From Collybiopsis luxurians FD-317 M1 (Eukaryota; Basidiomycota; Agaricomycetes; Agaricales; Omphalotaceae), in the NCBI GenBank assembly GCA_000827265.1, contig KN834879.1, forward strand, positions 45,353-71,652: DNA of 26,300 nucleotides. Reading direction: 5' to 3'. The position numbers were made by a program, and so were the translations under genes. Below the pieces are notes generated by a model, which worked only from the letters and a program-made list of their open reading frames with translations, had not been told where the DNA came from and searched no databases. Each line of letters begins with the position of its first letter. Within the stretch, counting starts at the first letter, position 1. Shown here one piece after another: positions 1-10,315 of the stretch.

Positions 1-20
1 GTTAAAGCAAGTACTGTCCC

Positions 21-259
21 ATTTTAAGCACTTCATATGTCCCGTGTCTGCAAGGCATCTTATGAAATGAAATGTCCCACCCTGTCTGGTGTCCAATCAA
101 GCTTTTATGAATTTTTTCCCAGGCACCTGTGGGCACTTAGCCTTTTATAGTAGTTAATTTTGTAATTTCCTTGATGTCCCAGTGTCCAACAGGCACTTAC
201 AAAAAATAAATTTTGTATGATTTGTCCCACTGTCCCACCCCTTATGAAGTGCTCAAAAT
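21..259. mobile_element. MITE-like element with 17-bp terminal inverted repeats
   Basis: The 17-mer ATTTTAAGCACTTCATA at 21-37 returns as its reverse complement at 243-259 with one mismatch (A/G at the sixth base). The roughly 200 bp between them contains no open frame and is rich in the word GTCCCA, which occurs near both ends (around 16, 39, 72, 176, 221 and 229). Short size, inverted ends and lack of coding capacity fit a non-autonomous DNA transposon. No clean target-site duplication could be picked out, and the left end lies so close to the window edge that the true terminus may be further out. A chance pair of 17-mers is unlikely. Confidence 0.5.
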
Positions 260-1057
260 GCCACAGTAATTGTATACACTTTAGGACTTGTTATAATTAT
301 GTTGATTGTATATTATCTTTGTCCTTAGCTCTCACCTGAGACCTCTCCTTGAGGGGACTGCTCAGCTGGAAACTTCAGTACGCAGCTGAGTTTTAACAGC
401 TCAGACTTGTACCTCAAGCATATTGTAGGTTCTACAGTAGAATGCACCTTTTTTTTAAACCCCCCCCCTATGCCTTGGTCGGACCCTGCCACATTTCAAC
501 TGTAGGTTTTCATACAATGCCCAGGATGGAATATCATTTACTTAGCAGCCTTGCTACTAAGCAGAATTTATAACCTTCTCATACATATTGCAATTACATT
601 GTTGCAGTAGGCACTTGAACCAAAGAACTACCCACTGTAACATTCCACTTCGCTGCAGAATACTCCCAAAGTTCACAAATTTATTTCATTACTGAATTCA
701 TATAGGGACAATTTCTCTGTCATAACTTCACTAAGTACTACAATATAGACAAAAATGATGAACACCAACCCAACCTATACTTTACTTCTGGAGGTGTAGG
801 TCAGCAGATAGATATGCCAATTTCCTCTTAGTATATTGAAGAATGCAGCAATATCGTATACGATATGGTCATAATCAGGAATAAGAACCACAGATAAGAA
901 AGGTTAAGTAGAGACTGAACAACACTGAGAATAAAGAATAGACTAAAAAGCAGAAACAAATAGAACAAGTCCCGGGATAAGTAAATGATGCATAGTATCT
1001 TGTTACACTTCAATTACCAAAACATGCCCTCATCCAAATCATGATTGTAAAACATCA
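260..1057. other. Gene-free stretch
   Basis: No coding frame that looks conserved. It holds a T8 run at 449-456 and a C9 run at 460-468, separated by three bases, which are sites of likely length variation or sequencing error. The single minus-strand frame at 828-1013 is hydrophobic only because the DNA is T-rich on that strand, and I do not treat it as a gene. Confidence 0.5.
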
Positions 1058-3465
1058 TTAGAATTGACTACTTCCCCCTTTATATAGTGTCACCAACTGT
1101 ATCCCTCCATGCTGACTAGCATCATCCTCTCCTTCGTCCTCCTCCTTCTGCCACAGACTCACACTCTCTTCCCAATCTGCATCTTTATCCCCCTTGAGAT
1201 ACCTTCTTGCTGACCTCCCTCTCGAAGACGAATCACCCTCCCCACCTGCGCCAGAACCAGTATCCAAGTCTATATCAGCATCCCAACTCCTCGCCGAATC
1301 TGTCACACTAGGGAATGACTTCAATGTCACTGAACTAGGACTCACACCATCCACATTAAAAATCTCTCTCGAATCCTTCCAGCCCAGTTTTTCCCATGGT
1401 ATCATTGTTGGAGGTGCGCTGTACGGGAGGTTTTCCTGTCCCGAGGAGTGAGGAGGGAGAGGTGGTAGGGCAAGGATTTGCGAGAGTGCAGGTTCGGTAT
1501 CTGTCGGGCTATCGGAGAGGAGATCTTGTGAACTTTGTTGAGCACTCGTTGCTGCAGCTGCAGTCTGGGTCATCAATAGTGAAGGGGACAATTCTGTGTG
1601 GTTGGGAGTAGGTAGTCCAGGAATACCAGGCGACATGCTGTTGCTTGATGTCCGTGTATTGCTTCAGCGTCAACCCTTGTACCACCCATTCCCATGGGAT
1701 GATATTGATGGACAACATCCTGCATATTAAACTTGATCATTGGTTGCTTGTTCATCAGCTGCGAATCCCTGCATGCACTATTCAGTGATGATACGTCATC
1801 TCTGCACAAAGCAGCTGTGAACAAGGGTGAGCCCATTGGAACCGGAGCATCATATAATTGGTGCTGCTTCAAACCACTGAAATATTCTGTACTGGTGCTG
1901 TTTTTTGGAGACAACCAAGTGCTTCAAGGAGGATCGTATGGTGCCATGGCACCCTGCAGCCTAGTGCTATAAGATCCAGGTCAGCTTCCACCTCAATTCT
2001 GGCTCATTCTCCTTGCGCCCCTCGCCCAAATGATACTACTGACCGTACCAAATGAGCTGAGAGTGTCAATGCCAGGATCCTTGACCACCAAAATGTCCTG
2101 TTCATCAAATCCTTCTGTATGTTCGCATGAGGCCTGGAGCAGGATTGTAGAGCATCGGTCGGTCAAGTTTAGTGAGATTCTTCAGACTGACTTCAGACAT
2201 GTGCAAGATTGTTATACCAAAGCAGATGACAATGAAACCCATAACAAGTGTGATGATAGATGACGCAGAAGCCTTGAGACCTTGAAAGAGTACCTTGGAG
2301 GTAGTCAGTACCAAGGAAAGATAAGATTCAATAATGGACTTACGATGGTCATTAAGATAGAGAAAAAAGTGACTGTAAAGGAACATTAGAAAATCATATA
2401 CACTAAGTGAGTAATGACAAACATATAACCTAGTATGTCGATGTAACTAAAAGCACATGCATCAGCAACTGTTCCCATTCTGCTAATAAACATTATGCAC
2501 CCATGGCCATGTTGAATAATCCCAGTGCCACATACAAATAGTAGACTTTGGTAACTGAATAAGACCACCCATCAATGCACATTTGAACAACTAACAGTTC
2601 GCACACGTACTCAACATGATGGCCATGAATCTCATTAGGAAGTAAATGAACCAGTATTTGAACTGAAAACAGCCTTTAGTATTGTATGCTTCAACCGATT
2701 GAAACATTGAACATACCTGGTTATCTCCCTGTGTGGTGGTCACAATCGCTGAGCCCAACACAGTCATGACACTGACACTAATTCCTCCAATCATACTGCA
2801 GATGAAAATGTACCATAGCATGCTCTTTGTGCCATGATGCGGAGCAAAGTAAAAGATGATGGCGAGGGAGACGGCAATAAGCACAGATGTGTATGCCAGA
2901 AATCCTGGTGCGATAAATAGTCTTTTGAATTCTTTGATTTGCCCGATGGAGGCTTCAGATGGGCCTGGAAGGGAGAATTGTCATAAAACAACAAATAATG
3001 GTGTACACATTGTTGGACATACCATTTAACACTACGATTACAGATCTGACCTAGACATGAGGTGCACTTAGTCTGATATCGTGTACGAGTTATAAGGCAT
3101 GCACAGTAGCTAGCCAAAGAATGTGAGCTTTTCCTATAGAAATATGAGGGGAGAATGGCATAGATCACAACAGATAATCTGCCCAGATCAGTCTGAATGT
3201 ATGAGGACAAAGGCAGATAATTCATCAGTCAATCTGAATTGTTCTCACATCGGAATTGAGCTACGCATGATGAGATAGCGTCTACAAATGCAAAGGCAGA
3301 ACAAAAGGTTATTGTCAGTATTAGTAGAGCGCCTAGCATAATATAAGCATGCACCAGCAAACTACAAAGTTCACCTATTATCATCATTAGCGGTACCCAG
3401 TTAGGGCTTTGTACACCATCCCATCAATCCTGAGAAACATACCAGTCATTCCAGTCCACCATAAT
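1058..3465 (-). pseudogene. NIPA-like magnesium transporter (DUF803), decayed copy
   Basis: Membrane transporter of the NIPA family (Mg2+ transport, ten-TM DMT-like fold). Reading 3465 down to 1058, the recognisable family blocks in order are: LWWTGM (about 3450), AFAFVDAI (3265-3310), LGRLSVVIYAIL (from 3192), EASIGQIKEF and IFYFAPHHGTKSMLWYIFIC (2930-2800), SMIGGISVS, GDNQ (ending 2717), FKYWFIYFL (from 2662), YYLYVALGLFN, MVTSTY, then VLFQGLKASASSIITLVMGF and GITILHMS (2310-2190), TILLQAS, and a polar acidic tail (1058-1636). Introns of about 50-72 bp with GT..AG ends sit between the blocks, for example 2663-2716. Breaks: a TAG at 2430-2432 in the conserved TYY motif, a frameshift near 2152-2164 after LDR, a TGA at 1993-1995 and another frameshift near 1625-1640. 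The N-terminal first membrane segment was not found upstream of 3465. Family assignment is strong; function is lost. Confidence 0.8.
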
Positions 3466-3479
3466 CATCCCTGTCCACT

Positions 3480-3968
3480 GTAATCATCACCTATACTTGC
3501 TGCTTTAGCCTGGAGGTGGAACAACCTTTGGTGGAAGCCATGGCATTCTGCTATTTCAATCTGGCCAGTGAACAGGAAGGTTTTGAGTAGCCAGACTTGG
3601 AGACACCTATGCAGCTATAATGCAGGAAAACCTTGACAAAAAAGTTGTTGTTCAGACAATGTTGAATCCAATGTCAAACTGTAAACACATCACACATCAA
3701 TGCCGCCCCCGGTCTGGGATTTCATTGCCCCACTCAATGCCGTTGCAGAGCTGTTAGTGTTTTGAATGTTCTTGTTTAAATTGTCATTATACTTGGCTTA
3801 TCAGAATTGCACAGAAATTTGTGTCCAGTCTTAAAATGAGTCAGGTAAAAATGACTGGCCAACAGCCGAAATTTTGATAGTTCTGCTGGTTTGACATTTC
3901 ATAAATACTTTCATTTATTGCCATTTTGCACCCAAATATATTTTCTGGTATTTGTTACAAGCCTTCTC
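3480..3968. other. Gene-free stretch
   Basis: No supported gene. It should hold the start of the NIPA-like copy if that were complete, but no signal-anchor or ITKKGL-like first membrane block is visible on the minus strand. A short GC-rich spot lies at about 3700-3720 (GCCGCCCCCGG), unusual against the AT-rich surroundings. Nothing else stands out. Confidence 0.4.
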
Positions 3969-4660
3969 TTAGCAGAAAATGAACATAACCATGAGTACAA
4001 GATTATCGACCTTAATGAACTTGAAAAGAACTGATATAAACAGAGGCTTCTTGACCTCGTAAAGCTGCCCTGCACCGAAGTCGACAAGGTGTACCTTATT
4101 GACAGTCATACCTGCAGGTTTGAATTTGACAAAAACATTCAGGTCAAAGTTGGACCACAAGTCACAAAACCTGGCAATTGAATAAGGTCTAAGGAGTGCA
4201 CACCCTCAATAAATGTGATGATCATAAGTGACTAAACCCACAGATTTACACATTAAATGCATAGTATTGAGTTGCAATTTCAGTCTTGTCCATGCATCAG
4301 TCTTTTGCCACTCGGGTATTTGGATCAGCGGTAAACCAGGTTTTTTTATCATGACGACCAAAGGTGCCAGCTGACCCAGCTTTGCTCCTGCCAGAATCAC
4401 CGCCATCGAACTCAACACAGATGCTGGGAGTGGAAATATACCAGCATCTACATAAAGATTGACAGTAGGATTAACCATTTGGAGTGCATGCACCTCTATG
4501 AATGCTTCCCGATCTGTTTCCTCAAGAAACTTAGCAACTAGTTCAGTAGCCAGGTGGGATTTATAACTTGAGGTGACGGTATAAATTCCTAAGTTCTTAT
4601 TTCCGGAATTGACAGCTAGGAAAGTGAGGGTCCAAGTTGGAGATTGGTCAAAGGGGAGGC
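3969..4660 (-). pseudogene. Unrecognised protein, broken coding region
   Basis: I do not recognise the family. On the minus strand an open frame without an ATG runs from about 4660 down to 4206 (about 150 codons). It has balanced, protein-like composition: a stretch with NSGNKNLGIYTVTSSYKSHL, a helix-like ELVAKFLEETDREAFIEVHA, a hydrophobic PASVLSSMAVILAGAKLGQL and PLIQIPEWQKTDAWTRLKLQ. A second open piece at 3969-4160 contains VHLVDFGAGQLYEVKK. A possible intron ending CCAG around 4155-4165 could join them. The LVDFGA words recall the DFG region of kinase-like folds, but no catalytic loop with HxD or other kinase motif is visible, so I make no functional call. The lack of a start and the TGA after DHHIY suggest a fragment. 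Confidence 0.4.
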
Positions 4661-4933
4661 TTGGATGGTATTATGTTTGAGCTCAATGTCATGGAAGTGA
4701 GGTATGTTCACTGACTGAATTTACTCTTGACTTGTTCATTTGGCTTTACTGTATCGATGAGCTTTTGTTTGAGCCAGGGAGCCTATAAGTATGTGCAGGG
4801 GAAATTTTAGCTCATATTCGAGTTCAGAAGATGGCTGAGCAGGGAAGTAAGGCGAAGGCTAAATTCATACATTAAACACACACCTCAAATTTTGGCATAC
4901 TCAGAATGATCTTCATTTGCACTTGAGTTTTTT

Positions 4934-5592
4934 TCACCTCTGGCCATCAGGGTCTAGGCAGGTGCTGCTGCAACATAAGGATTCAGTTGGATAACGATGA
5001 AAGCCAATCCAATGAGAATAGTCATAAAATGAGGAAAAGTCATTAAAGTGAGAGGGAGCATGAGCATAAATGTGACAATTGAAGGGTAGCCTGAGTTGGA
5101 GACAAATCCTGTTTCTGATGGGTCCATGTTCATGCTGGATGTCACCCTGAGGCATTGGAGCTATGACCATTACATGATTCAACTCATCAAAGTTCTGGCA
5201 TATTCTCCATTTCTGTGGTTTCTGCAGATCATCAGCATCAGTGGTAGTCAGCCTTGACAGCTTCAGCAGTAACTCAAATGCAGGGGTTAACCCTGCCACA
5301 ATGCACTCCTCATTCAGCATGTACTGCAACTCTTTTACAGTGAGTCTTTTCCCTCATGTGCCTTTTTAGCCAATGTGATGGGGGAGATGCACTTCACATC
5401 ATCTAGGCTACACCATTCAATGACACTGCCAGTGGTCCTATATAAATCTGTTGAAAAAGGTTTAGCAATATATTTGATATTTCCAGGAATATTTCCAATT
5501 TTTTCTCCAGTGAAAAATATTAAATATTGCACTGGGAAAATGTTTTGAGGTATATTGGATACTCCAGTACATATTTCATGTGAGATAGGCAC
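4934..5592 (-). pseudogene. Unrecognised protein, frameshifted coding region
   Basis: Three minus-strand frames chain end to end. The first, 5592-5335, ends in a stretch with SVIEWCSLDDVKCISPITLA and KKAHEGK. The second begins around 5350 (LTVKELQYMLNEECIVAGL, then ELLLKLSRLTTTDADDL and WRICQNFDELNHVMV) and runs to about 5150. The third, 5145-4954, is hydrophobic (SIVTFMLMLPLTLMTF, then MTILIGLAFIVI), predicting one or two membrane segments at the C-terminus. The joins need single-base shifts near 5345-5355 and near 5140-5150, so the region is broken unless an intron was missed. No family is recognised. It lies upstream of the 3969-4660 region on the same strand and could be the 5' part of the same gene, but no linking exon was identified. 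Confidence 0.4.
5507..5535. repeat. 29-bp imperfect palindrome
   Basis: CCAGTG at 5507-5512 pairs with CACTGG at 5530-5535 around an A/T-only core with two AATATT words. It falls inside the 5' part of the minus-strand region 5335-5592. It may be chance in AT-rich DNA or the end of a small foldback repeat. Confidence 0.35.
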
Positions 5593-5615
5593 TGGTAATT
5601 ATCTAATATTAGCTA

Positions 5616-5852
5616 AGAAATAGCATGAATTTTTCTGTATTTATAGATACTTTATTTCCAAGGATAAAGAATGTGTAGTGCCATTGATATCACAGCTGAA
5701 ATATGTTTCATATTTCAAGTGGTCTGGGCAACCTGGCTGGTCTGGAGTGGGCTGCCTGAAATATGTTTTATATCTCAAGTGCAATATCAATGGCACTATA
5801 TTATCCTTGGAAATAAAATACCTATAAATACAGAAAAATTCATGCTGTTTCT
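5616..5852. mobile_element. Foldback/MITE-like element with 69-75 bp inverted arms
   Basis: The left arm, 5616-5690, and the reverse complement of the right arm, 5784-5852, align almost base for base: AGAAA-x-AGCATGAATTTTT, then CTGTATTTATAG, TTTATTTCCAAGGATAA and TAGTGCCATTGATAT. There are about three substitutions and one 6-bp gap (extra bases in the left arm near 5675). The 93-bp loop contains a direct repeat: 26 bp at 5696-5721 and 5756-5781 differing at two positions, with TGAAATATG..CATATTTCA itself palindromic in the first copy. There is no coding capacity. Structure and size fit a non-autonomous DNA transposon, or a foldback element able to make a long hairpin RNA. High arm identity means the insertion or arm homogenisation is young compared with the decayed genes around it. 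Confidence 0.8.
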
Positions 5853-6293
5853 GTTATGCCTCCAATTCATTTTCTTCACTCTTTGTAACCCATCCACTTA
5901 ACATACCTCTCAATAACTGAGGTACCATTTGGTCCCATACAGTTGAGTCTCATTATGCATACTGCAAGGCAAACCAATTAATTACTTCTACTGTCTTATA
6001 CCCACAAGGCCTCATGTCTTCCTGCAGGAGTATAAAAGCCTTGTACCTACATCTCTCATGACAATGCTGTTATTACCTAAACTATCTTGACCTGTATTAT
6101 TTCTATTCTCTTGTTCACTAGTTTTCTAATATTATTCTGCTTAACACTGAATCGAGCAAACCCCATTGACACTGAGTCACTGGCTTATCTACCTTTCACT
6201 TGTTGAACTGATCAACAAGACTATTTGACTGCCGTAGCCTTCAAATATTCTGTCTCATAGGGTAAATAGACACCTAGTCACAAACCCTCTGAG
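5853..6293. other. Gene-free stretch with a TATAAAAG word
   Basis: No coding frame. TATAAAAG at 6031-6038 and pyrimidine-rich sequence downstream resemble a promoter or the U3/R part of a retrotransposon LTR, but no second LTR copy, primer binding site or target-site duplication was found. I leave it as unassigned sequence. Confidence 0.3.
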
Positions 6294-7813
6294 TCAACCC
6301 TCAGTAATACTTCGGCTACAGGTTCCTTCTAATGCTGGCCATTCTGTTGTGCAATGTGGAAAGGATTGGGGCTCTTTGAACATGAGTGGAAAGAATGGTT
6401 GGCTTAGTATTCTTGCCTGTCTAAAATGGTGGGCAACAGGTTTAGGAGATGATTGAGAAGGCCCTCTAGGAGCAGACTGGTGTTGTATGGTTACAGATGT
6501 TTTATTTGTGCTCAGCAGCCTCGTCGATGCCATTTCCAAGGACACTTAAGATTACTTTTACAATCAAATGTCATTTCTTTTCCCTTAATTGTAGTTCTAT
6601 TGTAAATTGATGAGGTATCATCAGCTTCAACATTGGGAATGGTAACAGAAGCAGCAGGCAGGCAGTTTAAAGGCAAATTTCTGATCCTGCAGCCTCTACA
6701 ATATCTCAAAATCTTGTTGTTGCAGGGCTCAGAGCCAGCCATGTTCCATGATTACATTTATGTGAAGTTAGTGGATTGGTTGAGATTGCAAAGAAAGGGT
6801 AGGAATTGAATGTGGGATTGTGAATGTGATGGGCTAGGAGAGAAGGGAGAGTGTGTGTTAAATGCTGCCACACACACTTTGCCTGAGAATCTCCCTTATC
6901 CCATAGGATATTGGCATGACTATGACAGTATAAGAAACACTCAGCAACTTGATATGCAGTATCGAAACTGTATTGAGTTTTCCTCTGTAATTTGGGATCT
7001 CTCCTTCCCATCTTGGCAGACCTGGAATCAGCAGATATCTGTTTGACAAGGACACAGATGTATGATTCTATGTGCTTCTCCAATTTTACATTGATTTTTC
7101 ATTGGCCAAAGATAACAAATGAACAATCCTCAACTCATTCCCAATTAAAAACTTCAAAAGTCCACTTTGTGTTTGAAGAAGGGGAATGAGTAGAGTATGC
7201 CAAACCCATTGTAAGAATTTGTGTCAGATTCAGATTTTGGAGGAGAAGCTGAGACTGCATGTCCAATTTGCAATGAGACAGGAAATGAAGGAAAAGTCAT
7301 TGGTGAGACTGTCAACAAAGCAGACCCCCTCCTGCTGAGAGCTTTTGGCAATCCTTGTCAGGAAATGAATGGCTAGCTGCTATCCCAGACTTACAGGTCT
7401 AGTCCTGGATCTTTTTCATCCACCAGTGAAGCTGATTGCAGTAAAGGGTTTGGGTCTGGGAAAAGTGCATAAGTGAGTGCGATGCAGTGAGTGATATAAA
7501 CTGGGAGTCGGCCTGTCCCAACTCCTGAGCCAGTGGAAGAGTATATACAGGTGGATTGAACATCTGTGATGCAATCAAGGACACTGTTGGTGGATTTGAA
7601 GATGAGGGAGTGATAGTTGATGGATTAGACAGAGAAGGGACAATGGCAGAGCTGGAGGAAGATTGAGAGCCATAGGCTTTCAATGAGTGTTGTTAAATCA
7701 CAGAATGGAACTGAGAAGGGTAATAACTTGCCAAGTTGATTTGATGCACTGAACACCTCAACTGGCACACATTGATCAAATCTTGCAGCTAATTCCCAGA
7801 ATGCAGAATGCAT
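6294..7813 (-). pseudogene. Scattered minus-strand coding traces, unrecognised
   Basis: Several short minus-strand frames have protein-like composition and hand over to one another: FWELAARFDQCVPVEVFSAS and NQLGKLLPFSVPF (7813-7700); a Ser/Pro/Thr-rich linker and LPLAQELGQADSQFISLTAS (7660-7440); SRRGSALLTVSPMTFPSFPV (7350-7200); YSFDTAYQVAECFLYCHSHA (about 6950-6880); a Cys-containing NKILRYCRGCRIRNLPLNCL (6720-6660); and a Pro/Ser-rich end (6545-6294). I could not define splice sites that join them, and several stops fall between. No family is recognised. It could be one large decayed gene transcribed right to left or unrelated pieces. The spaced cysteines near 6700 are too few for a zinc-finger call. 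Confidence 0.3.
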
Positions 7814-8414
7814 GCATTGTTGCTGAAGCCATTTCTACTGTGATATTGTATATACAAGAACTATAATGCATTATGCTCTCAATTAGTTGTCAGTTTGGTG
7901 AATGCACCGACAGTGGTGTGGCCTCCAGAATGCAATCGGAAATTGGGCAATGATCAGGCAATCAGAATCCCTTATACTGATCAGACTGCATCAAGTTTTG
8001 ATTAGATTACTTTCGTATTTCCCCTACCACTGTCAACTACAATTGTTCCCTATGGCCCTTAGAGCAACAATTATTGTAGCGGAGGTCTTAATGACATTGA
8101 TTTTTTCATACTTGCAAAGAAGAATATCATTGGCCCATCATTTCCCAAGAATCAGAACCGCTAGCTCACAGTACTTGAATTTTCTTTCACAAGTTTCCTC
8201 TTGGTATGTATATCACTCCTCAGTATCTTTGCATGTGAGGCTAAGGAGATATTCAAGCTAATCATTCCATCTAGTTTACACTCGTGTCCTGAACACACAT
8301 ACTTGATGCTATCATGACATCATATCTGCCCTCAAATGTATTCAAATCTTCTCTTTGTCTGAAAGAAAGAAAGAGATTTAAGTCAGGCGACTGTTTGTCC
8401 TCTATTACTCAGCC
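7814..8414. other. Gene-free stretch upstream of the F-box copy
   Basis: No supported gene. The plus-strand frame at 7902-8261 has no protein-like motifs. The 60 bp just before the F-box ATG are pyrimidine-rich on the plus strand, as is common for fungal core promoters, but no defined TATA box or operator was identified. Confidence 0.35.
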
Positions 8415-10153
8415 ATGGATGCACTCATGTACTCTCCCCCCCTTGACCATCCATCCCCCTTCTTCCCCAAATTGATTTCAGAATTCCTTTCCTACTTGCC
8501 CCTTATGGATGTCACTACATGCTCACAGGTCTGTCAGGGCTGGAGGATACCTGCAAAGAGGATTACCCTTAGAGCATTGGATGTCTTGAATGGCAATCAA
8601 CTCACAGATCTACTCCTTCATCCTCAATGGGGTTGTTTTGTGTGTACATTGATCATGCCAATGTCTTCCAATGCTACCACTTGACCCTGGTTCCGATTTC
8701 TAACCAATCTCACTACTTTGGAGATCTCTGGGGTCAAAGTTCTACTACAGATATTCCAGCTATAATACAGACTTTCTCTCCCTCTTTAGAAACTGTAATT
8801 ATTCGCCACTCATTCTATCTCCCACCCGATTGTTTTTCTGCCATCCTGGCAGTATTATCATTTTGTGCAAAGCTACACTTTCTGGGACTTCTGAATCCCA
8901 GTAAATGTGCAGCATTCCAACCCCCTGCACATCTCAAGGATCTGGAGGCTTCCTTTGTCCTGTTTTGTCCTCACATGGAGACCAGACCCACCTCAGTCAC
9001 ACTGCAGCTTGTCTCTTCATATAGGCGGTACCACCCCTCAGAAGAGTTTGCTTACAGTCTGTCTAATAAGGGCAAGTGGGATTGGCTAAGAGACAATATC
9101 TGTCCATTCAACTTCATGAACACACAGGAACTTGTGGTAGGAGGCATTGTGCCTGCTCAATGACTCATTCCTCATCTCTCTCACCTTTGAACTTTTGAAT
9201 TTGCCTCTCTACTCTCTGTTCAGGGAGAGGTAGTTCAGAAGTTCATCCACCTTATCTCAGTCCTTCCCCCTTCTCTTGACACCTTTGTCATGTCCAGCAA
9301 TGCAAGAATCTCCTACTACAATTTCAGTTGCATTCTGCTGGCCCTTGGAGAGCATAAACAGCTATTGAATGTTTGTATACTGACTCCTTGCTTTATCAAT
9401 GAGGAGAATGAGATATGGCATTCATTTGGTCCATTATCCCCTCGAGTAGCACACAGACCACATTTGACTTTGCTCCAGCTCATCACTCATTGGGACCAGA
9501 GAAATCCTAGGCAAGTTGTTGCCTTGTCTGACAGGACTCAAGACAGTGAGTGGGTATGGCTGGAAGATGCATTGTGCCTGTTCAATTTACATGCTGTACA
9601 AAAGCTTGTGATACAAGGAGGCAACATGAGTTAGCGACTACTGCCTATTGTTCAAAATAGTCTCACTCATCTTGAGCTATGCTCATTTCTTGATACTTGA
9701 GAATCATACACAAAATATGGTTCATTCCTTCAGTGTAGTGTTCCACTAAATTCTGATTTTTTTCTTACTCAATATTTTGCAACAGATGAATATAAAGAAT
9801 CACCACTCTCCATGTGCTGTCTTACCTTTATAAAATTTACAATGCAAACTTACTTCTCAAGCTGGATTTTGGAAATGATACAGGCTCCTAACATTGAGAC
9901 TGTTGTTGGCCATTGGACGGCAAGTATATCTCCAATTTACATCCAGTGTTCTTTCAGAAAACTCAATGCACAAATTGCAAAATTAGATTCTGCCAAACCT
10001 TATCTGGACCATTTTTGGTTAATCTGCCTTTTGGCCCCATCCTCTGTATCTATAAGGCCAGATGCAGCATGGTATAATACATCTTTTACCTCTGCTTCAG
10101 ATAGGGGGGTTAAAATATCCATTGATTATATCAATACTGAAGAATTTGAGTAG
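8415..10153 (+). pseudogene. F-box / leucine-rich-repeat-like protein, broken
   Basis: The start at 8415 gives an N-terminal F-box within the first 60 residues: FFPKLISEFLSYLPLMDVTT followed by CSQVCQGWR, the usual LxxxILxxL..LxxLxxxSxVCxxW pattern of substrate adaptors for SCF ubiquitin ligases. The frame breaks at about 8640-8680 (TGA 8682-8684 in the first frame) and continues in the next frame to 9148 with LRR-like text (SLETVIIRHSFYLPPDCF, AKLHFLGLL). An intron fits at 9149-9223. The next exon, 9224-9631, is again LRR-like and meets TAG at 9632-9634; the same frame reads on (LLPIVQNSLTHLELCSF) to TGA at 9698-9700. A last exon from about 9786 (AT|GAA TAT) runs to TAG at 10151-10153 with APNIETVVGHW. 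Two exons end in similar modules (NICPFNFMNTQELVVGG and ALCLFNLHAVQKLVIQGG), suggesting exon duplication. The F-box call is firm; the substrate is unknown. Confidence 0.75.
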
Positions 10154-10315
10154 ATGGCACTTTTCATAGTTTATGCAATATAGGCTCCTTTCATAAATAT
10201 TTATAGTATAGGATTGTACATATCATGAACTGAAAAATTTAAGTAGATGGCATTTTTCATGGATTACACAATTTAGGCTCTTTTCATACATATCATGAAT
10301 CAGAAAATCAAAACT
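10149..10315. repeat. Direct duplication, 93-bp period
   Basis: A block starting AGTAGATGGCA at 10149 recurs at 10242 (AGTAGATGGCATTTTTCAT), sharing about 47 bp with several substitutions. A second shared block, CATATCATGAA, follows at about 10219 and 10290. The second copy lacks about 20 bp present in the first. The first copy includes the F-box stop codon, so the duplication covers the 3' end of that gene and its trailer. Confidence 0.6.

Noticed and set aside
1194..1611. Two plus-strand frames (1194-1451, 1396-1611)
   Set aside because: They are antisense shadows of the acidic, Ser/Pro-rich tail of the NIPA-like copy on the minus strand, whose composition matches the family tail.
3969..4160. 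VHLVDFGAGQ as a kinase DFG motif
   Set aside because: No HRD/HxD catalytic loop, glycine loop or other kinase block occurs nearby, and the upstream open frame does not resemble a kinase N-lobe.
5853..6293. Solo LTR with TATAAAAG at 6031
   Set aside because: No matching second LTR, no primer-binding site, no defined TG..CA ends with target-site duplication; only the TATA word supports it.
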